Notes under the pieces: model-generated | Told to the model about the DNA's origin: nothing | What the model saw: the letters and a program-made list of their open reading frames with translations, nothing else | The model's database searches: none | Assembly (NCBI RefSeq): GCF_004104075.1 | Contig: NZ_QOVK01000030.1 | Coordinates: 1 to 43,463 of the forward strand | Direction: 5' to 3' | From: Leeuwenhoekiella polynyae | Lineage (GTDB): Bacteria > Bacteroidota > Bacteroidia > Flavobacteriales > Flavobacteriaceae | Length of the DNA: 43,463 bases | Shown: one piece after another, positions 32,294 to 40,147 of the stretch | Numbering within the stretch: position 1 is the first letter of the stretch | Layout of the letters: each line of letters opens with the position of its first letter | Program-made: the position numbers and the translations under genes

Positions 32294-35143
32294 TTATGCT
32301 TCCATATATTCTTCTATAGGAGCACAGGTACAAATTAAATTACGATCTCCATATGCATCATCAACACGACGTACCGCAGGCCAGAATTTATTGTCTGCAA
32401 CGTATTCTAAAGGATAAGCTGCTTGCTGACGGGTATACGGGAATTCCCAGGTTTCTGCAGTAAGCATATGTAATGTATGTGGTGCATTTTTAAGCACGTT
32501 ATTTTCATCATCTGCAGTTGCTGAATCAATCTCTTTTCTGATGCTAATCATCGCATCACAAAAGCGATCTAATTCTTGCTTGCTTTCACTTTCTGTAGGT
32601 TCAATCATCATTGTGCCAGCAACAGGAAAAGAAACTGTAGGTGAATGAAAACCGTAGTCAATTAAACGCTTGGCGATATCAACCACTTCGATCCCATTTT
32701 CTTTAAACGGACGACAATCTATGATCATCTCGTGAGCGGCACGACCTTTTTCACCAGAATACAATACCTCAAATGCTCCTTTTAAACGCTCTTTAATATA
32801 GTTTGCGTTCAAAATTGCAGCTTCTGTAGATTCTTTTAAGCCAGCTGCTCCAAGCATTTTTATATATGCATAACTAATTAAACAAACCAAAGAAGAACCC
32901 CAAGGCGCAGCAGAAATTGCAGAAATTGCCTGTTCTCCTCCTGTTTTAATTACAGGGTTTGTTGGTAAGAAAGGCTCCAACTGTTCTGCCACACAAATAG
33001 GACCTACACCAGGACCACCTCCTCCGTGAGGGATAGCAAAGGTCTTATGAAGATTAAGGTGACAAACATCTGCACCAATCTTTCCAGGATTGGTCAAACC
33101 TACCTGAGCATTCATATTAGCACCGTCCATATAAACCTGACCGCCGTTATCGTGTATGATTCCGGTGATTTCTTGAATAGCACTTTCATAAACTCCGTGA
33201 GTTGATGGATAGGTTACCATCAATGCTGCTAGATTGTCTTTATGCTTTTCGGCTTTTTCACGCAAATCATCTACGTCAATATTACCTGTATCTGTTGCTT
33301 TAGTTACTACTACCTGCATACCCGCCATTACAGCACTTGCAGGATTGGTTCCGTGTGCAGAAGAAGGAATCAAGCAAATGTTACGATGTGCCTCTCCTCT
33401 ATTTTCGTGATATGCCTTGATCACCATCAAACCGGCATATTCACCTTGAGCACCCGAGTTAGGCTGCAAAGATGTGCCTGCAAAACCGGTGATCTCAGTA
33501 AGTTGGTCTTCTAACTTCTTCAATACTTCCTGATAACCGCCTGCCTGCTCCACCGGTACAAATGGGTGAATTCCTCCCCAGCGTACATCGCTTAACGGAA
33601 GCATTTCTGCAGCAGCATTCAATTTCATCGTACAAGATCCTAATGAGATCATACTGTGATTAAGCGATAAATCTTTACGCTCTAAACGCTTGATGTAACG
33701 CATCAATTCAGTTTCTGAATGGTAGCTGTTAAAAACCGGATTGGTCATAAATTCCGTTTTACGACTTAAAGCTTCCGGGATTGCTATATTTCCAGCTAAA
33801 CCTTCTAAGTGGGTAAACTCTTTACCTAAAGCTTCCGCAAAAACAGCAATAATTTTATTCAGATCAGCTAGACTGGTGGTTTCATTTATTGAAACCGAAA
33901 CCGTACCTGCATCCGGATAATAGAAATTAATTTCGTTAGCTTCTGCGAACTTGCGTACATTTTCTGCATCTGTCTTCACTCTAATGGTATCAAAGTAGGC
34001 AGAGTTCAACTGATATAGACCTATGTTTTCTAAAGCATCTGCTAGCGTCGCTGCTGTTCTGTGAATTTTTGTAGCAATATATTCTAGCCCCTTAGGACCG
34101 TGATATACGGTGTACATACCGGCCATAACTGCTAATAAAACCTGTGCAGTACAAATATTTGAAGTTGCTTTATCTCTCTTAATATGCTGTTCACGGGTTT
34201 GAAGCGCCATACGCAAAGCACGGTCTCCATTACGGTCTTTGGTCACTCCAATAATCCTACCCGGAATGTTTCTTTTAAATTCTTCACGCGTTGCAAAGTA
34301 AGCTGCGTGTGGCCCACCATATCCTAGCGGTATACCAAAACGTTGCGTAGTACCTACAACAACATCTGCTCCTAAATGACCCGGAGCTTCCAGTAAGACC
34401 AAACTCATAATATCTGCAGCAACAGCTACTTTGATATCTGCTTCTTTTGCTTTGGAAATAAAACCTGCATAATCGTGTATCTCTCCTGAAGCTGAAGGGT
34501 ATTGCAATAAAGCACCAAAAAAGTCAGAACCAAATTCAAATTCTTGCGGGTTACCTATAACTAACTCTACACCTACAGGAAGTGCTCTGGTCTCTAACAC
34601 AGAAAGGGTTTGTGGTAAAACTTCTTTATCTACAAAAAACTTAACTACATCATTCTTCTTCTGAACCCGGCTGCGTACTGCTGCAATCAAAGTCATTGCT
34701 TCTGCAGCTGCTGTAGACTCATCTAATAAAGATGCGTTTGCCAGCTCCATACCGGTTAGGTCGCTTATCATCGTCTGAAAATTCAATAATGCCTCAAGAC
34801 GCCCTTGAGCAATCTCTGCCTGATATGGAGTGTAAGCGGTATACCAACCCGGATTTTCTAAAATATTACGTTGAATTACCGCAGGAATTTTTGCCTCGTG
34901 ATACCCTAAACCTATATAGGTTTTGAACAGTTTATTTTTGTTTGCTAGCGCATTTATATGCGTGGCATACTCATACTCACTTAATGCAGGCTCAAGATTC
35001 AATGCCTTTTTTAACCTAATTCCGTCAGGAAGTGTTTCATAGATTAATTGGTCTATTGTATCAACGCCCAAAGCTTTCAGCATTACATCCTTTTCCTCTG
35101 GTCTTGGCCCTATATGCCTTAAAGCAAAAACATCTGTTCTCAT
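32294..35143 (-). CDS. gcvP: Glycine dehydrogenase (decarboxylating), P-protein
   Basis: 949-residue full-length P-protein of the glycine cleavage system: decarboxylates glycine with PLP and passes the aminomethyl group to GcvH lipoate. Both halves of the single-chain form are present: MRTDVFALRHIGPRPEE at the start, YTPYQAEIAQGRLEALLNFQTM, then SLGSCTMKLNAAAEMLP and the PLP-lysine Lys700 in HLNLHKTFAIPHGGGGPG. I chose ATG 35143; the longer frame from a TTG at 35149 adds only two residues. GcvT and GcvH are not in the window. The promoter region holds a TAATTTTG box (35173-35180) and a perfect 18-bp palindrome upstream. Confidence 0.96.
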   Translation of the reverse strand: MRTDVFALRHIGPRPEEKDVMLKALGVDTIDQLIYETLPDGIRLKKALNLEPALSEYEYATHINALANKNKLFKTYIGLGYHEAKIPAVIQRNILENPGWYTAYTPYQAEIAQGRLEALLNFQTMISDLTGMELANASLLDESTAAAEAMTLIAAVRSRVQKKNDVVKFFVDKEVLPQTLSVLETRALPVGVELVIGNPQEFEFGSDFFGALLQYPSASGEIHDYAGFISKAKEADIKVAVAADIMSLVLLEAPGHLGADVVVGTTQRFGIPLGYGGPHAAYFATREEFKRNIPGRIIGVTKDRNGDRALRMALQTREQHIKRDKATSNICTAQVLLAVMAGMYTVYHGPKGLEYIATKIHRTAATLADALENIGLYQLNSAYFDTIRVKTDAENVRKFAEANEINFYYPDAGTVSVSINETTSLADLNKIIAVFAEALGKEFTHLEGLAGNIAIPEALSRKTEFMTNPVFNSYHSETELMRYIKRLERKDLSLNHSMISLGSCTMKLNAAAEMLPLSDVRWGGIHPFVPVEQAGGYQEVLKKLEDQLTEITGFAGTSLQPNSGAQGEYAGLMVIKAYHENRGEAHRNICLIPSSAHGTNPASAVMAGMQVVVTKATDTGNIDVDDLREKAEKHKDNLAALMVTYPSTHGVYESAIQEITGIIHDNGGQVYMDGANMNAQVGLTNPGKIGADVCHLNLHKTFAIPHGGGGPGVGPICVAEQLEPFLPTNPVIKTGGEQAISAISAAPWGSSLVCLISYAYIKMLGAAGLKESTEAAILNANYIKERLKGAFEVLYSGEKGRAAHEMIIDCRPFKENGIEVVDIAKRLIDYGFHSPTVSFPVAGTMMIEPTESESKQELDRFCDAMISIRKEIDSATADDENNVLKNAPHTLHMLTAETWEFPYTRQQAAYPLEYVADNKFWPAVRRVDDAYGDRNLICTCAPIEEYMEA

Positions 35144-35172
35144 ATACAAATTATCTGTGTTTAGAATGGCGC

Positions 35173-35180
35173 AAAATTAC
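35173..35180 (-). promoter_or_regulatory. -7 promoter box of gcvP
   Basis: Minus-strand TAATTTTG, an exact TAnnTTTG match, leaving a leader of about 24 nt. No glycine-riboswitch fold fits in such a short leader. Confidence 0.55.
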
Positions 35181-35197
35181 AATATCAGTTAGGAATA

Positions 35198-35215
35198 TAA
35201 TCACATGTGATTATG
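35198..35215. promoter_or_regulatory. Perfect 18-bp palindrome between gcvP and UbiA-like promoters
   Basis: ATAATCACATGTGATTAT, two-fold symmetric without mismatch. Its near edge is 17 nt from the gcvP -7 box, so it overlies the gcvP -33 region, and it ends 39 nt before the -7 box of the divergent gene. It is a strong operator candidate for an unknown regulator, probably acting on gcvP. Confidence 0.65.
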
Positions 35216-35254
35216 AGTTTTTCAACCACTTAAAGCACTTATCAACACATAACC

Positions 35255-35262
35255 TATATTTG
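35255..35262 (+). promoter_or_regulatory. -7 promoter box of the UbiA-like gene (leaderless arrangement)
   Basis: TATATTTG, an exact consensus match, followed by CTAA and then the ATG at 35267. The same 4-nt spacing occurs at four other genes in this window. Confidence 0.65.
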
Positions 35263-35266
35263 CTAA

Positions 35267-36094
35267 ATGAAAGGCCTTAAAAGCATTTTTGATTTTTATA
35301 TCAACAGTAGTATTCACGTGGCTTTGTCTGTTGTCTGCCTCTCGTTTATCAGTCAAGAAGAATTGAATCTTCTACACGAGCAAACCTTTGACTGGTTCAT
35401 TTTTTTTGGGACAATAACCGGTTATAATTTTGTAAAGTATGCTGCGCTTGCAGGTTTGCATCACCGCAACCTAACAGAGCGCTTAAAAAGCATTCAGGTT
35501 TTCTCTGTTTTTTGTTTTATAGCGATGATTTATTTTGGAATTCAGTTTGAATTTCAATTTTGGATTTTTTGCGTACCGCTGGCACTTTTAACTCTACTCT
35601 ATGCATTGCCTTTTTTACCGCATAAGAAGAATTTACGGATGGTGCCTTCGCTTAAGATTTTTATAATTGCAGCAGTATGGGCGGGAGTGAGTGTATATTT
35701 ACCGGTAGTTTATGATTTTACAGACTGGTCAACAGATGCGACATTATTAACTGCTCAACGGTTTTTACTCGTTTTGTCGTTAATAATTCCGTTTGAGATA
35801 CGTGATTTTAATTATGATGCCTCAAGTTTAGGGACGCTTCCGCAAAAATTAGGCATAAAAAAAACCAAACTATTTGGCCTTTTGATGGTTACAGGATGTG
35901 TAATCTTAGAAATTTTTAGAGAAAGTTGGTTTAGCTCTGCCAGCATTCTTCACTTTATAATGTTAGCGTTAACAGCTTTCGCTATACTAAAAGCTAAAAC
36001 CGTTCAACCTTCATATTATTCGTCTTTTTTTGTAGAAGGAATTCCTATTTTATGGTTTCTGCTCAGTTTTGTTTTTAGCGAGTTCGCGTTCTAA
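35267..36094 (+). CDS. UbiA-prenyltransferase-like membrane protein
   Basis: 275-residue polytopic protein (about seven hydrophobic segments) that I read as a divergent member of the UbiA superfamily. The second Asp motif region is recognisable: FEIRDFNYDASSLGTLPQKLG (Asp180, Asp184), matching the UbiA pattern RDxxxDxxxGxxTLPxxLG. The segment MVPSLKIFIIAAVWAGVSVYLP resembles the mid-protein PxLKxxxxAxxWxxxxxxLP of the family. The first motif NDxxDxxxD is degenerate, GYNFVKYAALAG, with Asn54 but no aspartates. Catalysis is therefore uncertain. The 3' end overlaps the convergent anti-sigma-like gene by 45 nt. It diverges from gcvP. Confidence 0.65.
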   Translation: MKGLKSIFDFYINSSIHVALSVVCLSFISQEELNLLHEQTFDWFIFFGTITGYNFVKYAALAGLHHRNLTERLKSIQVFSVFCFIAMIYFGIQFEFQFWIFCVPLALLTLLYALPFLPHKKNLRMVPSLKIFIIAAVWAGVSVYLPVVYDFTDWSTDATLLTAQRFLLVLSLIIPFEIRDFNYDASSLGTLPQKLGIKKTKLFGLLMVTGCVILEIFRESWFSSASILHFIMLALTAFAILKAKTVQPSYYSSFFVEGIPILWFLLSFVFSEFAF

Positions 36095-36313
36095 CTCTTC
36101 TCTTATACGCTTCTTACATTCTTCGGGCATTTGCCTGCATTTAGGATCTTTAAGAAGCTTTGTCAATTTTGCATTACGCTCTGAATAATCAGAGCAATGT
36201 TTACAAATAAGGTTATGAAAACGCACATTAAGCTTTTCAAAGAAAGAAGCATCTTCATATTGACCTTTATCACAAAGGTGCCCGGCTTTTTTACAATCTA
36301 CAAATAGTTTCAT
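36050..36313 (-). CDS. Small soluble ZAS-type putative anti-sigma factor
   Basis: 87-residue protein without membrane segment. It carries FHNLICKHC, the HxxxCxxC zinc anti-sigma (ZAS) signature: His33, Cys37, Cys40, with Cys14 (GHLCDKG) as a candidate fourth ligand. The C-terminal tail is charged and helical (CKKRIREELERELAKNKTEQ). It starts 3 nt after the stop of the ECF sigma gene, the classic sigma/anti-sigma order. Thiol-based zinc release, as in RsrA-type redox sensors, is possible but inferred. It overlaps the UbiA-like gene antisense by 45 nt. Confidence 0.7.
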   Translation of the reverse strand: MKLFVDCKKAGHLCDKGQYEDASFFEKLNVRFHNLICKHCSDYSERNAKLTKLLKDPKCRQMPEECKKRIREELERELAKNKTEQKP

Positions 36314-36316
36314 CTC

Positions 36317-36868
36317 TTATAACCAGTTTTCTTCTAAGCAACTTGCTAGTGCTGTGCGGGCTCTGTGTATGATAACCCACAAGTTAGACGGTGTAATATC
36401 AAATTCTTTACAAATAGTTTCGGTATCCTGACCCTCAATGGTTTTTTTCTTAAATATAGCCGCTTGTTTTTCAGGCAATTTATTTAAACATGCATAAATA
36501 GCCACGCCCAGCTCAGTATTTTCTAAGTCATCTTCTGCTGTACGATCAAAGGGGTCTGCAACCCGTTCTTCTAACCAATCCCCGGTTTCCTCATCGCTAG
36601 AATAATTCATTCTAACCTCAGCTTTGCCTTTATTAGAGTTTATCTTTCGGTAATAATCAATGATCTTACGCTTAAGAATCGAAATCAACCAGGTTCGCTC
36701 ACTAGCTTCTCCTTTAAAATTTTTCATAGATTTTAACCCGGCTAAAAAGGTCTCTGAGATGATATCTTCAGCAACCTCTTTATCATTCACCTTAACAATC
36801 GTGTAATTGTAGAGGTAATCTGAATATTTGTCCACCCATTTTTGGGGATCAAGTTGGTGGTTTGCCAT
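36317..36868 (-). CDS. ECF-type RNA polymerase sigma factor
   Basis: 183-residue sigma-70 family factor with only regions 2 and 4. Region 2: VNDKEVAEDIISETFLAGLKSMKNFKGEASERTWLISILKRKIIDYYRK (about 27-75). Region 4: LNKLPEKQAAIFKKKTIEGQDTETICKEFDITPSNLWVIIHRARTAL (about 128-175), with a complete helix-turn-helix. It should direct polymerase to a small stress or envelope regulon held in check by the downstream ZAS protein. Upstream minus-strand sequence has GTAAATTTAC (36898-36907) and TGTTG-CAT-CAACA (36881-36893) dyads but no exact TAnnTTTG box, so it may use a promoter for itself or another sigma. Confidence 0.9.
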   Translation of the reverse strand: MANHQLDPQKWVDKYSDYLYNYTIVKVNDKEVAEDIISETFLAGLKSMKNFKGEASERTWLISILKRKIIDYYRKINSNKGKAEVRMNYSSDEETGDWLEERVADPFDRTAEDDLENTELGVAIYACLNKLPEKQAAIFKKKTIEGQDTETICKEFDITPSNLWVIIHRARTALASCLEENWL

Positions 36869-36999
36869 AATTGTTAAATCTGTTGCATCAACAAGTGGTA
36901 AATTTACACAATTCTCATCAGCAAGCTTCAGCTAATTTAAGATTCCCCTTTTACTCTTTATTGTCTTTTTAAAATTTTAGAGAAACACTAAGAATCACT

Positions 37000-37007
37000 T
37001 ACTTTTG
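37000..37007 (+). promoter_or_regulatory. -7 promoter box of the methyltransferase-glycosyltransferase pair
   Basis: TACTTTTG, an exact TAnnTTTG match, 24 nt before the GTG start at 37032. Confidence 0.5.
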
Positions 37008-37031
37008 CGAGATCATTAAATTAAAACATTC

Positions 37032-37553
37032 GTGTACGAAAAAACATTCCCTAATAAGCGCTACGCCAAAACAGTCCAATTTCTAAATGAAGTTTTACCA
37101 CAAGGAAGTGCTGTTTTAGATCTAGGTGTTGCCAATCCTTTTTCAGAAATAATGAAAAAAGAGGGCTACACGGTGACTAACACCAGCGGTGAAGACCTGG
37201 ATCTAAATACTACTGCAGTAAAAAATACAACAGTTGATGCGGTAACCGCATTTGAGATTTTTGAGCATTTATTAGCACCTTTTAATGTTTTGAAAGCTAT
37301 TGAAACAGACAAACTAGTTGCCAGCATTCCGCTGAAATTATGGTTTTCTCCGGCTTATCAAAGTAAAACAGATAAATGGGACAGACATTATCACGAGTTT
37401 GAAGATTGGCAATTTGACTGGCTTTTAGAAAAGGCCGGCTGGGAAATTAAAAAGCGTGAAAAATTCACGCATCCTGTAAAAAAATTAGGTTTTAGACCCA
37501 TACTAAGACTTTTTACACCCAGATATTATTTAGTTTACGCAGAGCGGAAATGA
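37032..37553 (+). CDS. Small SAM-dependent methyltransferase-like protein
   Basis: 173-residue protein resembling class I methyltransferases (Methyltransf_11/23 type). Motif I is VLDLGVANPFSE (28-39), altered from the usual GxGxG; the acidic residue after beta2 lies near GEDLDL (53-58); the post-motif VDAVTAFEIFEHL (68-80) matches the D-x-x-E-x-x-E-H-L pattern. The C-terminal half has the YHEFEDWQFDWLLEKAGWEIKKRE segment common in glycan or lipid methyltransferases. Start is GTG 37032: no earlier ATG is in frame, and the next Met would remove motif I. Its stop overlaps the glycosyltransferase start (ATGA), so the two are coupled. Confidence 0.75.
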   Translation: MYEKTFPNKRYAKTVQFLNEVLPQGSAVLDLGVANPFSEIMKKEGYTVTNTSGEDLDLNTTAVKNTTVDAVTAFEIFEHLLAPFNVLKAIETDKLVASIPLKLWFSPAYQSKTDKWDRHYHEFEDWQFDWLLEKAGWEIKKREKFTHPVKKLGFRPILRLFTPRYYLVYAERK

Positions 37554-38398
37554 GAATTGTTATCATCATACCGGCGTATAATGAAGCCGCACTAATTAGC
37601 AAAACGCTAGACTCATTACTTGCACAAACTTTTTCTGCGGAAAAGATCGTAGTAGTTGATGATGGCAGCACAGATGAAACACTACAGGTTGTAGCATCAT
37701 ATGCCGCAAAAAATAATAGCATACAACTTGTTCAAAAAAATTCTGAAGCGGCACACCTACCCGGAAGCAAAGTTGTACAAGCCTTTAATTACGGGTTAGA
37801 ACATTTGAATATAGATTATGATTTGCTTTGTAAGTTTGACGCAGACCTTATTTTTCCTGAAAATTATTTAGAGACGGTAGTTAAAGCATTTCAACACAAT
37901 GAAAAATTAGGTATGTATGGCGGCTTTTGTTACGTAGATCAAAATGGCTCATGGAAGCTGGAAAATCTCACTAACAAAGATCACATTCGTGGTGCTCTTA
38001 AATGCTATCGTAAAGCTTGTTTTAAAGCTATTAGCGGACTCAAAACAGCTATGGGTTGGGACACTTTAGACGAACTGTTGGCACAGTATCATGGCTGGGA
38101 AGTTCAAACTAATGAAAGCTTACAGGTAAAGCATCTAAAACCCACAGGTCACACCTACTCTGCTAAAGCCAAGCATAAACAAGGTGAAGCCTTCTACGGC
38201 ATGCGCTACGGGTTGTTATTAACTGCGATTGCTTCAGCTAAACTGGCTTTTAGAAAGAAAAGCTTCACGCTCCTTAAAGATTATCTCACCGGTTATTTCA
38301 ACGCACAAAAAAAACACCTTCCCTTTTTAGTGACTCAAGAAGAAGGTGCTTTTATACGTAAACTTCGCTGGAGTAAGATCAAGCAAAAGTTACTCTAA
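37550..38398 (+). CDS. Glycosyltransferase family 2
   Basis: 282-residue GT-A family 2 glycosyltransferase. N-terminal nucleotide-sugar site: MRIVIIIPAYNEAALISKTLDSLLAQTF and KIVVVDDGSTDET (33-45). The metal-binding DxD-like motif is in LCKFDADLIFPENYL (DAD). Acceptor-side features are YGGFCYVDQNGSW, RGALKCYRKACFKAISGL and MGWDTLDELLAQYHGW (acidic ED-like catalytic position). There are no membrane helices except a short hydrophobic stretch, so it is cytoplasmic or peripheral. It is coupled with the methyltransferase upstream, suggesting action on the same glycan or glycolipid. The last 9 nt overlap the convergent pafA gene. Confidence 0.88.
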   Translation: MRIVIIIPAYNEAALISKTLDSLLAQTFSAEKIVVVDDGSTDETLQVVASYAAKNNSIQLVQKNSEAAHLPGSKVVQAFNYGLEHLNIDYDLLCKFDADLIFPENYLETVVKAFQHNEKLGMYGGFCYVDQNGSWKLENLTNKDHIRGALKCYRKACFKAISGLKTAMGWDTLDELLAQYHGWEVQTNESLQVKHLKPTGHTYSAKAKHKQGEAFYGMRYGLLLTAIASAKLAFRKKSFTLLKDYLTGYFNAQKKHLPFLVTQEEGAFIRKLRWSKIKQKLL

Positions 38399-40036
38399 AA
38401 CTTCTGTAATTACAGTTCCTGTTGTACCATTAGGATCTTGTATTCCTAAAAGTGCTGCAACTGTAGGAGCGACATCAGTAATAACGGTTTGGCTATACGT
38501 GTGCCCTTGCTTAATTCCGTTTCCGTAGAATAATAAGGGTACGTGCGTATCATAACTATATGGAGTACCGTGAGAAGAACCGGTAGGTCCTCCTGTTAGA
38601 TAACCGGGATCAAGAATAAAAAACACATCCCCGCTACGTTCTTGGTCAAAACCTTTTTGAACAAGTGAAGCAACTCCGGTTTCATACGATCCTTGTTCCA
38701 TTTGAGCGCGTGTATAAACTTTACTAATTCCTTTATATTGTAGTGTAAAATGCTTGATATCTTTTTGTAAAGCTTCTGCGTCTATACTTTCATCTGCTAA
38801 AACAGTATATCTAAAAAACACCTGATCGTTAGAAATATCTTCAATCAAATCATCACGACCGTATTTTTGTGAAATGAAGTCATTCAATTCGTTTCTAAAG
38901 CTGCGAATATCAAAATATCCAGAAGGAATTTTCACACTGCTTAAAAATGCAGGAACGTGAACCGCGGCATGATCTGCCGTTAAGAATACTGAGTAATTTC
39001 CTTTACCTACTTTTTTATCCAACGCTTCAAGAAGTTTTGCGATCTCTAAATCTAATCGAACATAAGTATCTTCAACCTCTTTTGAATTAACACCGAAGTT
39101 GTGCCCCACATAGTCTGTACAACTATAGCTCACCGCAAGAAAGTCTGTATCGGCATCCTTACCCAAATCTTCCCCATCAAGCGCTGCAATAGCAAAATCT
39201 GTAGTAATGGAGTTTCCGTAAGGAGTAGATTTTAAAATACTATAGCCTCCGTTTTCTTTTTCTAATTTTTTTAAATCATAAGGAAATGTAGCAGTCTCTT
39301 TTCCTCTAAAACCACCTTCAAAATCATTAAGATCGCTTCCGCTTTCAATGTATTCTTTTATTGGCTTGTACGTATCCCAGTCTTTCATATAAGCTTTAGC
39401 AGGTTTCTTTTTATTAAAGTCATTTACCCACTTTGGCAATTCATTCATATAATAGGTGCTCGTGATAAAAACACCTTCATCACCGCCTTGAAACCAATAC
39501 GCTCCATTTGCTGTATGCCCGGCAGGCAGGATAGCCCCACGGTCTTTAATAGAAATTCCAATTGTTTTACCACGCATTTGGGTGTGTAGTCTATTCTGAT
39601 CTGTAATCGTCGAAGTACGCATACGTCTTGGAGACATTTGACCAACACCAATATCATCTGTACCCACTGAAGCTACCGTTGTATCTTCGGCACAATACAC
39701 ATCTTTTTTCTCAAACTTGTTATACCAACTATTCGATATAATCCCGTGATTTTGCGGTGTCGTCCCTGTATAAATAGAGGTATGACCGGGAGCCGTTTTA
39801 GTAGGCATATAATTATAATGGTTATTCTGGCAATTGAAGCCTTCACGCTCCAAACGCTTAAACCCGTCTTTACCATATTGATTATCAAACCTTGTGAGAT
39901 AATCGTAACGCATTTGATCTACAACAATCCCCACGACAAGCTTGGGTTTTTCTGATGTTTTTTGACCAAAAGAAGATACACTTGCAAAAGTCATTAAACC
40001 AAGTGTCAGTGATTTTAGGGAAGATAATTTCATCAT
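38390..40036 (-). CDS. pafA: PafA-type alkaline phosphatase
   Basis: 548-residue secreted metallophosphatase of the alkaline phosphatase superfamily, PafA type, releasing phosphate from organic phosphomonoesters in the periplasm. Signal peptide to about residue 25 (SVSSFGQ). Metal and catalytic residues are visible: Asp40 (IVVDQM), nucleophile probably Thr81 in PTKTAPGHTS, Asn102, Lys164 and Arg166 in SIKDRGA, Asp308 and His312 in CTDYVGHNFG, Asp355-His356 in TADHAAVH, His489 in SSHGTP. The Lys/Arg pair two residues apart is the PafA signature that distinguishes it from NPP-type diesterases. Tandem ATGs are alternative starts. A TAGCTTTG box lies upstream at 40053-40060. Confidence 0.92.
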   Translation of the reverse strand: MMKLSSLKSLTLGLMTFASVSSFGQKTSEKPKLVVGIVVDQMRYDYLTRFDNQYGKDGFKRLEREGFNCQNNHYNYMPTKTAPGHTSIYTGTTPQNHGIISNSWYNKFEKKDVYCAEDTTVASVGTDDIGVGQMSPRRMRTSTITDQNRLHTQMRGKTIGISIKDRGAILPAGHTANGAYWFQGGDEGVFITSTYYMNELPKWVNDFNKKKPAKAYMKDWDTYKPIKEYIESGSDLNDFEGGFRGKETATFPYDLKKLEKENGGYSILKSTPYGNSITTDFAIAALDGEDLGKDADTDFLAVSYSCTDYVGHNFGVNSKEVEDTYVRLDLEIAKLLEALDKKVGKGNYSVFLTADHAAVHVPAFLSSVKIPSGYFDIRSFRNELNDFISQKYGRDDLIEDISNDQVFFRYTVLADESIDAEALQKDIKHFTLQYKGISKVYTRAQMEQGSYETGVASLVQKGFDQERSGDVFFILDPGYLTGGPTGSSHGTPYSYDTHVPLLFYGNGIKQGHTYSQTVITDVAPTVAALLGIQDPNGTTGTVITEVLE

Positions 40037-40052
40037 ATTATTTTTAGACGCA

Positions 40053-40060
40053 CAAAGCTA
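40053..40060 (-). promoter_or_regulatory. -7 promoter box of pafA
   Basis: Minus-strand TAGCTTTG, an exact TAnnTTTG match 16 nt before the pafA ATG. No recognisable PHO-box-like direct repeat was seen in the 111-nt divergent gap with mlaE. Confidence 0.5.
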
Positions 40061-40113
40061 AAACATAACAGGCAAGATGTAAGTTTAAGTTAATCTTAAA
40101 TATGCATCCCACC

Positions 40114-40121
40114 TATTTTTG
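40114..40121 (+). promoter_or_regulatory. -7 promoter box of mlaE-mlaF
   Basis: TATTTTTG, an exact TAnnTTTG match 26 nt before the mlaE ATG at 40148. Confidence 0.5.
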
Positions 40122-40147
40122 CTATTTTTAGACCTGAAAAAATAACT

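Noticed and set aside
35144-35149. TTG start two codons upstream for GcvP
   Set aside because: ATG 35143 gives the standard N-terminus; nothing favours the TTG.
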